NCBI GenBank assembly: GCA_030840185.1 | Contig: JAUZFY010000162.1 | Location: 1-10,187, forward strand | Source: Microbacteriaceae bacterium | GTDB taxonomy: Bacteria > Actinomycetota > Actinomycetes > Actinomycetales > Microbacteriaceae | Reading direction: 5' to 3' | Length of the DNA stretch: 10,187 nt | Shown: one piece after another, positions 5,525 through 10,187 of the stretch | Layout: every line of letters begins with the position of its first letter | How positions within the stretch are numbered: the stretch's first letter is position 1 | Translations under genes and position numbers: made by a program | Notes under the pieces: model-generated | Told to the model about the DNA's origin: nothing | The model's database searches: none | What the model saw: only the letters and a program-made list of their open reading frames with translations

Positions 5525-6454
5525 ATGACCGCTCACTCGCCCTACGCTGCCCTGCTCGAAAAAATCCCCATCGTGCGCCGTGAGATTTCCGTGCTCGGCA
5601 GCACAACCCGATATTGGGTTTACGGGCCCGAGGATGCCGCGCTCACTATCGTGGTCGCCCACGGCTACCGCGGCGAGCACCATGGCCTCGAGCCGGTGAT
5701 CGCCCAGCTGCCGAACATCCGCTGGATCGGGCCGGACATGCCGGGATTCGGGGAGTCGACGCCGCTCACCGAGGTTCCGCACAGCATCGAGGGGTTCGCC
5801 GCCTGGCTCACCGCGTTCATTGACGCCCTTGGCCTCACCGGAACGGCGGTGACCCTCGGGCACTCGTTCGGAACCATCATCTCCGCGCAGGCCGTGTCGG
5901 CCGGGCTGAAGACCCCGGCTCTCATCCTGGTCAACCCGATCTCGACGTCCGGTCTCGAGGGGCCGAGCCGACTCGCGACCCTCATCACCGTCGCGTTCTA
6001 CCGGCTGGCCGGAAGGCTGCCGTCGAGAATCGGCGCGTTCATGCTCAAGCGCTGGTTCGTCGTGCAGTTCATGAGCTCCACCCTCGCCAAGACGAAGGAC
6101 AGAGAGCTTCGGCGCTGGATTCACCGGGAGCACCACACCTACTTCAACAGATTCGCCAGCCGTGACTTCGTGGTCGAGGCCTTCGAGGCATCGGTGAGCG
6201 CGGACGTGAGCACCTACGCTGCCGGCATCACCGTACCGACGCTGCTCGTCGCGGCCGAACTGGATGACATCACACCGGTGAAGGCGCACCACGATGTCGT
6301 GGCCACGATGACAGACGCGAAGCTCGAGCTGCTTCTCGGCGTCGGCCACCTCATCCACTATGAGGTCCCGCACCTCGCCGCCGCGGCGATCAAGTCGTTC
6401 CTTGTCGAGCGTTCGCTGTTGTCGGCCAGCGCCCAACTCGAGGAGCCGCGCTAG
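5525..6454 (+). CDS. Alpha/beta-fold hydrolase
   Basis: A 309-residue serine hydrolase of the alpha/beta fold. Visible elements are the oxyanion segment VVAHGYRG (43-50), DMPGFGES (71-78), the nucleophile elbow LGHSFGT with Ser114 (111-117), a probable acid Asp247 or Asp248 in AELDDITP (244-251), and the catalytic His275 in GVGHLIHYE (272-280). The region between about 140 and 225 is a helical cap of no recognisable substrate class. No signal peptide or lipobox is seen, so it is cytosolic. The substrate is unknown: esterases, lipases, epoxide hydrolases and C-C hydrolases share these motifs. It is followed by a glycosyltransferase gene only 2 nt after its stop, so the two are probably co-transcribed and may act on the same glycolipid or polysaccharide; that link is inference. 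Confidence 0.88.
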   Translation: MTAHSPYAALLEKIPIVRREISVLGSTTRYWVYGPEDAALTIVVAHGYRGEHHGLEPVIAQLPNIRWIGPDMPGFGESTPLTEVPHSIEGFAAWLTAFIDALGLTGTAVTLGHSFGTIISAQAVSAGLKTPALILVNPISTSGLEGPSRLATLITVAFYRLAGRLPSRIGAFMLKRWFVVQFMSSTLAKTKDRELRRWIHREHHTYFNRFASRDFVVEAFEASVSADVSTYAAGITVPTLLVAAELDDITPVKAHHDVVATMTDAKLELLLGVGHLIHYEVPHLAAAAIKSFLVERSLLSASAQLEEPR

Positions 6455-6456
6455 CC

Positions 6457-7524
6457 GTGAAGGTGATCTTCGACTGCCGCTATACGCGGCTGGTTCGTCA
6501 CGACGGAATCAGCCGCTACACCGCCGGCCTCGTCGAGGCGTTCGCCGAGCTTCACCCGGTGACCATGCTGATCAGCGACGAACGACAGCTGAGCATGCTC
6601 CCCGATCTGCCGTGGGTGAAGGGTCGCCCCGGCACGAGCGCCCTTGAGCCGTTCATTGGAATGCTCTCGATAAACCGGTGGAAGCCGGATGTGGTGTTCA
6701 GCCCCATGCAGACCATGGGAGCGACCGGGCGACGGTACAAGCTCGTACTCACCGTGCACGACATGGTTTTTTACCGCATCACCCAGATTCCCGCGGGGTA
6801 CAGCTGGTACGTCCGGGCGATTTGGCGTGCCTTCTATATGACGTATTGGCCACAGCGAGCGGTGCTGCACCGGGCGGATGCCGTCGTCACCGGCTCATAC
6901 AACTGCGAGCGGGAAATGAAGGAGGCGCATCTGACGAGCCGACCGCTCTCGGTGATCCGGCCCGGAGTCGACGATCCGCGGGTGCCGCCGCGTGAGTACC
7001 CGACCGGCAAGACCCTCGTCTACATGGGGACCTTCCAACCGAACAAAAACGTCGAGACCCTGGCTGCGGCCATGCATTACCTCCCGGGCTACACCCTTCG
7101 ACTGCTGTCGAAGATCAGCGCGGACGACCGCGCGCGGATCTCGGCGCTCGCCCCGTCGGGATCCGTTGTCTTCGACGACGGGGTGACCGATGAGGAATAC
7201 CGGGACGCTCTGTTGGCTGCAACGGCGATGGTGACGGCGTGCTGGGACGAGGGATTCGGCATTCCGTTGATCGAGGCCGAGGCGGTTCGGACCCCACTCG
7301 TGCTCAGCGACATTCCCCTCTTTCACGAGGTGGGGGGAGACGCGGCGGTGTTTTTCGACCACCGAAGCCCGCAGGCGTTCGCTGCGGCTGTGCGATCGAT
7401 TGACGAGCCGGAGGAGTGGAGGCGCCGCAGCGAGCTCTCCTACGCTCAGGCACAGGAGTTCAGCTGGGATGAGTCCGCCCGCCGCCTGTACAGGTTGCTC
7501 ACCGAACTCGTGTCCTCCCGCTAA
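6457..7524 (+). CDS. Glycosyltransferase, GT4-like (GT-B fold)
   Basis: A 355-residue retaining-type glycosyltransferase. The N-terminal domain begins MKVIFDCRYTRLVRHDGISR, with the glycine-rich loop near residue 17, and contains TVHDMVFYR (99-107). The C-terminal domain carries LVYMGTFQPNKN (187-198, donor phosphate-binding region) and EGFGIPLIE (265-273), the EX7E motif in its GT4 form. There is no signal peptide or clear transmembrane helix, so it should act at the cytosolic side of the membrane or in the cytosol. GTG 6457 is preceded by AGGAG at 6441-6445, inside the end of the hydrolase gene, with 11 nt spacing. Sugar donor and acceptor are unknown. Mannosyltransferases and others of cell-envelope assembly look like this; glycogen enzymes do not. 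It is probably translated from a two-gene transcript with the hydrolase. Confidence 0.9.
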   Translation: MKVIFDCRYTRLVRHDGISRYTAGLVEAFAELHPVTMLISDERQLSMLPDLPWVKGRPGTSALEPFIGMLSINRWKPDVVFSPMQTMGATGRRYKLVLTVHDMVFYRITQIPAGYSWYVRAIWRAFYMTYWPQRAVLHRADAVVTGSYNCEREMKEAHLTSRPLSVIRPGVDDPRVPPREYPTGKTLVYMGTFQPNKNVETLAAAMHYLPGYTLRLLSKISADDRARISALAPSGSVVFDDGVTDEEYRDALLAATAMVTACWDEGFGIPLIEAEAVRTPLVLSDIPLFHEVGGDAAVFFDHRSPQAFAAAVRSIDEPEEWRRRSELSYAQAQEFSWDESARRLYRLLTELVSSR

Positions 7525-7536
7525 GTCCGGGGCTAC

Positions 7537-7590
7537 CCAGGGGACGAGATGTGCTCTTCGTCGGGGCAACGAGCAGCCGAAGTTGTCCCC
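7537..7590. repeat. 54-bp intergenic hairpin repeat, copy 1
   Basis: Begins CCAGGGGACGAGATGTG and ends CCGAAGTTGTCCCC. The ends are inverted (GGGGAC at 7540-7545, GTCCCC at 7585-7590), and inside them CTTCG can pair with CGAAG. It differs from copy 2 at only two positions (repeat positions 19 and 34), neither of which lies in these arms. It begins 12 nt after the glycosyltransferase stop. It could serve as a 3'-end hairpin or be a dispersed non-coding repeat; I cannot name a family. Confidence 0.85.
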
Positions 7591-7630
7591 TCGGGGAACC
7601 GTCGCGCTGCGCGGCACCGCCTCCAAGCGA

Positions 7631-7684
7631 CCAGGGGACGAGATGTGCCCTTCGTCGGGGCAATGAGCAGCCGAAGTTGTCCCC
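7631..7684. repeat. 54-bp intergenic hairpin repeat, copy 2
   Basis: A direct copy of 7537-7590, same orientation, start-to-start distance 94 bp, 52 of 54 positions identical. The 40-bp spacer contains the palindrome CGCGCTGCGCG (7603-7613). It ends 24 nt before the stop codon of the convergent phosphatase gene. Confidence 0.85.
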
Positions 7685-7708
7685 CGAAGGCCAACGACGC
7701 GGCGGAAG

Positions 7709-8356
7709 CTACGAGCGCAGCTCCCGCTCCTCGAGGGCGTTCTGATCGAGGAGATCTCCGCCCGCGTCGCTCAACGACTCGAGGTCGATCGGATCGTTGA
7801 ACGCAACGAGCTGAAGGCTCCCGTTGACACTGCGGAAGCTGTGAACGGAGCCGTTGGTGATCGGGACGCCGGTGTGGTGCGGGGACTCCGGCGCGACTGC
7901 GTTGAGGACCGTTCGGATGACGCCTCCGTGCGTCGTGACGATGAGGCTCGCCCCCGGATGCCGATCGGCCAGGGAGACGAGCGCCGGGAGCACGCGAGCG
8001 GCGACCTCATCCCGGCTCTCCCGGCCCGGCACCGGTGTGTCACCGGGATAGAACTGCGACAGCTGACTGTCGTCGAGCCCCTCCGCGGCGCCGTACTGGC
8101 GTTCGACAAGTGCCTCGACGATCTCGATGTCCGATTCGTCGATGCCGACGGCGTCCGCCAGGATGACCCCCGTCTCGAGCGCGCGACTGAGCGGGCTGGA
8201 CGCAATGGCATCCCAGGAGCGCCGCGCGAGCAGCCGTCCGGTGCGAGTGGCCTGCGCCCTCCCGGTGTCGTTGAGCGGGATGTCGGTACTTCCCTGAATC
8301 CGACGCTGCCGATTCCAATCGGTCTCACCGTGACGCACGAGGTATAAGAGGGTCAT
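7709..8356 (-). CDS. Histidine phosphatase family protein (phosphoglycerate mutase-like)
   Basis: A 215-residue histidine phosphatase. It opens MTLLYLVRHGETDWN with the RHG motif (Arg8, His9 as phospho-acceptor), followed by IQGSTDIPLNDTG (20-32), SSPLSRALET (53-62) with a phosphate-binding Arg58, ALVERQYG (82-89, acid Glu85) and TTHGGVIR (141-148, second His143). This is the full catalytic set. It belongs to the broad-specificity phosphatase/cofactor-independent branch; the actual substrate (phosphosugar, nucleotide, cobalamin intermediate or other) cannot be read. The C-terminal 25 residues are acidic and poorly conserved in character. ATG 8356 is chosen because the RHG motif must lie near the N-terminus; the 48-codon open extension upstream runs into the sirtuin gene. 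A GGAGG lies 11 nt before the ATG. It lies 52 nt downstream of the sirtuin gene and may share its transcript. Confidence 0.92.
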   Translation of the reverse strand: MTLLYLVRHGETDWNRQRRIQGSTDIPLNDTGRAQATRTGRLLARRSWDAIASSPLSRALETGVILADAVGIDESDIEIVEALVERQYGAAEGLDDSQLSQFYPGDTPVPGRESRDEVAARVLPALVSLADRHPGASLIVTTHGGVIRTVLNAVAPESPHHTGVPITNGSVHSFRSVNGSLQLVAFNDPIDLESLSDAGGDLLDQNALEERELRS

Positions 8357-8408
8357 GGTCCGCGCTGCCTCCGTTGTCTCGTAGGCGGCGAGGATTGTGG
8401 CGTTTGCC

Positions 8409-9260
8409 TTAGCCGGCCAGTCGGCTCGCGATCGCGCCGATCGTTTCAGATGTGCCCGCGTCAATCTTAACGGTCGCCCGCGGGTCGCCCTTGGTCGCAC
8501 CCCGGTTGATGATCACGATGGGGAGGCGCCGCTTGCTCGCCTGATCGAGCAGCCGGATGCCGGAGTTGACGACCAGGGACGAACCGGCGATTAGGAGCGC
8601 GCCGGCCGATTGCACGAGGGCGCTTGCCTCCGCAAACTTCTCGGTCGGGATGAACTCGCCAAAGAACACGATGTCCGGCTTCAGAATGCCCCCGCAGACC
8701 GTGCAGTCCGGGGTGATGAAGTCCTCAATCTGGGTGAACTCGACGTCGCCATCGGGGCCGAGCTCGTACGAGTCCGGCTCGTCCAGCCAGGGGTTAGCCC
8801 GGGAGATCCGCTCGGAGACGTCCGATCGCGCGAAGGTTTGGCCGCAGGTGAGGCAGCGCACCCGATCCATGGTTCCGTGCAGATCGACCACCCGCTGGCT
8901 TCCCGCGCGCAAATGCAACCCGTCCACGTTCTGGGTGATGACCCCGTTAACCGTTCCCGCGCTCTCCAGCTCGGCGATCGTCTGGTGGCCCTCGTTGGGA
9001 GTTGCGCCGTCGAATCGCCGCCAACCAAGATGGCTGCCGGCCCAATAGCGTTTGCGGTATTCGCGGTCCTTGAGGAACTGCTGGAACGTCATCGGGTTAC
9101 GGGCTGGTGCGCCCTCGCCGCGGTAGTCCGGGATACCGGAATCGGTGCTGACACCCGCGCCGGTCAGGACCGCAATCGTCTTGCCGTGCAGCACCTCCGC
9201 CGCGGCATCCAGCTCCGTCGCCGTGGCCGACGGCCACTCTCGCACAACAGCATTGGTCAT
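8409..9260 (-). CDS. NAD-dependent protein deacylase, sirtuin (Sir2) family, class II-like
   Basis: Sirtuins remove acyl groups from protein lysines using NAD, giving nicotinamide and O-acyl-ADP-ribose, or act as ADP-ribosyl or lipoamide-type transferases. Visible are GAGVSTDSGIPDYRG (34-48, NAD binding), TQNVDGLH (109-116), catalytic His128 in DLHGT, a zinc ribbon with Cys136/Cys139 and Cys186/Cys189, FFGE (199-202), and AGSSLVVNSG (225-234). The DSGIPDYRG form and the absence of the class III Tyr/Arg pair point to the SIRT4-like class II, as is common in actinobacteria. ATG 9260 is chosen because GGGGAGG stands 8 nt upstream; an in-frame GTG at 9287 would add nine residues but would place this site inside the gene. 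283 residues, cytosolic. The phosphatase gene follows; TrmH is divergent. Confidence 0.93.
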   Translation of the reverse strand: MTNAVVREWPSATATELDAAAEVLHGKTIAVLTGAGVSTDSGIPDYRGEGAPARNPMTFQQFLKDREYRKRYWAGSHLGWRRFDGATPNEGHQTIAELESAGTVNGVITQNVDGLHLRAGSQRVVDLHGTMDRVRCLTCGQTFARSDVSERISRANPWLDEPDSYELGPDGDVEFTQIEDFITPDCTVCGGILKPDIVFFGEFIPTEKFAEASALVQSAGALLIAGSSLVVNSGIRLLDQASKRRLPIVIINRGATKGDPRATVKIDAGTSETIGAIASRLAG

Positions 9261-9268
9261 GAGTTCCG

Positions 9269-9275
9269 CCTCCCC
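9269..9275 (-). promoter_or_regulatory. Ribosome binding site deciding the sirtuin start
   Basis: GGGGAGG on the minus strand, 8 nt before ATG 9260. It favours this ATG over the in-frame GTG at 9287, which has no comparable site. Confidence 0.65.
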
Positions 9276-9353
9276 GTCGATCGCCACGCTCTGTACGTCG
9301 CTGCGGCGTCACTCACCGGCACGACACTTTGCACTCGCAAGTCACTCATCCTC

Positions 9354-9359
9354 AGCGTA
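9354..9359 (-). promoter_or_regulatory. Possible -10 box of the sirtuin gene
   Basis: TACGCT on the minus strand, in the AT-richer patch 9355-9405 between the two divergent genes. It would give a leader of about 85 nt. No clear -35 is seen, so this is tentative. Confidence 0.25.
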
Positions 9360-9373
9360 AACAATGGAGTTTT

Positions 9374-9387
9374 CGGATATGTTTCCG
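9374..9387. promoter_or_regulatory. Imperfect palindrome in the sirtuin-trmH intergenic region, overlapping a possible -10 box
   Basis: CGGATATGTTTCCG has arms matching at five of six positions. It contains TATGTT (9378-9383), a possible plus-strand -10 box for the TrmH gene. It could be an operator, or simply chance in an AT-rich patch. Confidence 0.3.
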
Positions 9388-9414
9388 TTTGCTGGCAGTA
9401 ATTGCCGGATCGGC

Positions 9415-9427
9415 GCCCACGGTGGGC
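9415..9427. repeat. Perfect 13-bp inverted repeat before the TrmH gene
   Basis: GCCCAC, one G, GTGGGC. It lies 15 nt before the ATG and just ahead of the GGGGGAG ribosome binding site, in the presumed 5' leader. The loop is too small for an RNA hairpin of the whole arm, so a protein-binding site is as likely as RNA structure. Confidence 0.3.
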
Positions 9428-9442
9428 CAGCGGGGGAGCCAC

Positions 9443-10187
9443 ATGCACACTATCCGGATCGACAATCTCGACCATCCCGGCCTCGCCGACTATTTTGGAC
9501 TCACCGACGTCGCACTCCGTCGTGTGAGTGAACCGGCCGGCGGGCTATACATTGCCGAGTCCTCGAAGGTTATCGCGCGCGCGATCGCTGCGGGCCATCG
9601 ACCGCGGTCGGTTCTCGTGCAGGACCAGTGGCTACCGGAGATGGAAGCGCTGCTCGCGCCGTTTGATGTGCCGATCTACGTCGGACCGCCCGAACTGCTC
9701 GAGCGGTTGACCGGGTTCAACCTGCACCGCGGAGCCCTCGCCGCGATGCATCGGCCGGAGCTTCCGGCGGTCGCCGAACTGATCGCGGACGCCCGACGAG
9801 TCGTCGTCATCGAGGATGTCGTCGACCACACCAACGTTGGGGCGATCTTCCGTGCCGCCGCAGGACTCGGCGCCGACGCCGTCCTCATCACGCCGCGCTG
9901 CGCGGATCCGCTCTATCGGCGGAGCGTTCGAGTCAGCATGGGCACGGTGCTTCAAGTTCCGTGGACCCGACTGCCGGAGTGGCCGGAGGGGGCGGACCTG
10001 TTGAAGGCCGCCGGATTCCACATCGCGGCGCTTGCTCTCGCGGATGGCGCGATCACCCTCGATCGGTTGGCCGACGACCCGCCGGAGCGGCTGGCGATCC
10101 TGCTCGGCACCGAGGGCGACGGCCTGAGCAGGGTCGCGGTCGCCTCGGCCGATTCGGTCGTGACGATACCCATGTTTCACGGTGTCG
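9443..10187 (+). CDS. TrmH/SpoU-family RNA 2'-O-methyltransferase, C-terminus cut by the window edge
   Basis: A SAM-dependent RNA ribose methyltransferase of the SPOUT (trefoil-knot) class, acting on rRNA or tRNA. The 248 codons present begin MHTIRIDNLDHPGLADYFGL, followed by TDVALRRVSE, the usual actinobacterial opening. Next are YIAESSKVIARAIAAG (36-51, substrate-binding L30e-like domain), IEDVVDHTNVGAIFRAAAG (123-141, motif 1 with Asn131 and Arg137), LGTEGDGLS (221-229, motif 2) and the start of motif 3, TIPM (241-244). The rest of motif 3 lies beyond the window. GGGGGAG stands just 4 nt before the ATG. The reading frame is uninterrupted to the right edge. Which nucleotide is modified is not readable from sequence. 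Divergent from the sirtuin gene. Confidence 0.93.
   Translation, partial: MHTIRIDNLDHPGLADYFGLTDVALRRVSEPAGGLYIAESSKVIARAIAAGHRPRSVLVQDQWLPEMEALLAPFDVPIYVGPPELLERLTGFNLHRGALAAMHRPELPAVAELIADARRVVVIEDVVDHTNVGAIFRAAAGLGADAVLITPRCADPLYRRSVRVSMGTVLQVPWTRLPEWPEGADLLKAAGFHIAALALADGAITLDRLADDPPERLAILLGTEGDGLSRVAVASADSVVTIPMFHGV

Noticed and set aside
5430..5606. N-terminal extension of treS to an upstream start
   Set aside because: The extra 59 residues are basic and unlike TreS, overlap the divergent hydrolase gene, and would place the AAAGGAG site inside the gene.
5471..6436. A 321-codon minus-strand frame opposite the alpha/beta hydrolase
   Set aside because: The plus-strand reading has a complete Ser-Asp-His set; the antisense reading has nothing recognisable.
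7537..7684. The two 54-bp repeats as a CRISPR array
   Set aside because: Only two units, repeats longer than usual, one spacer of 40 bp, and no cas genes in the window.
7549..7800. Short plus-strand frames across the repeat pair as small genes
   Set aside because: They include the repeats themselves and the antisense end of the phosphatase gene, and lack a ribosome binding site. The sequence reads better as non-coding.
8610..9401. A 263-codon plus-strand frame opposite the sirtuin gene
   Set aside because: The minus strand has all sirtuin motifs and four zinc cysteines; the plus-strand translation lacks any family feature.

Overview
The window is GC-rich DNA from an actinobacterium, most likely a member of the Microbacteriaceae. 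The clues are an actinobacterial-type GlgA with the [15 protein letters not shown]-terminus, an actinobacterial-type TrmH/SpoU methyltransferase, a cysteine-free type B L31, many GTG starts, and several start codons 6-8 nt behind a TANNNT -10 box (leaderless initiation). The family assignment is inferred from protein character, not from a database search.

Layout. Positions 1-1637 hold a divergent pair for glucan synthesis: the start of glgC (minus strand, cut by the window edge) and glgA (plus strand), sharing a 62-bp intergenic region with back-to-back -10 boxes. A stand-alone ABC ATPase follows (1705-2487). Next is a short tandem repeat/promoter region and rpmE2 (type B L31, 2635-2883). rpmE2 converges on a DEDDh exonuclease gene (2973-3695, minus), with a UUCG-capped hairpin terminator between them. 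The exonuclease lies directly downstream of treS (trehalose synthase, 3705-5429, minus). Divergent from treS is a pair made of an alpha/beta hydrolase (5525-6454) and a GT4-type glycosyltransferase (6457-7524), separated by 2 nt. The next convergent gap (7525-7708) contains two nearly identical 54-bp hairpin repeats. After it come, on the minus strand, a histidine phosphatase (7709-8356) and a sirtuin (8409-9260). Finally, divergent from the sirtuin, there is a TrmH-family RNA methyltransferase that runs off the right edge (9443-10187).

How the genes fit together. GlgC makes ADP-glucose, the actinobacterial GlgA uses it for glycogen or for maltose-1-phosphate, and TreS interconverts trehalose and maltose. 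The window therefore carries part of the alpha-glucan/trehalose network, although no maltokinase, GlgE or GlgB gene is visible. The other genes are mostly of housekeeping type (ribosomal protein, rRNA/tRNA methylation, exonuclease, deacylation, phosphatase).

No defence island, phage, IS element, CRISPR array, tRNA or rRNA is visible, and no gap exceeds 300 bases. The signals least explained by known genes are the paired 54-bp repeats at 7537-7684 and the approximately 15-bp tandem repeats upstream of rpmE2. The leaderless-promoter pattern recurs at five starts and helps decide several of them.
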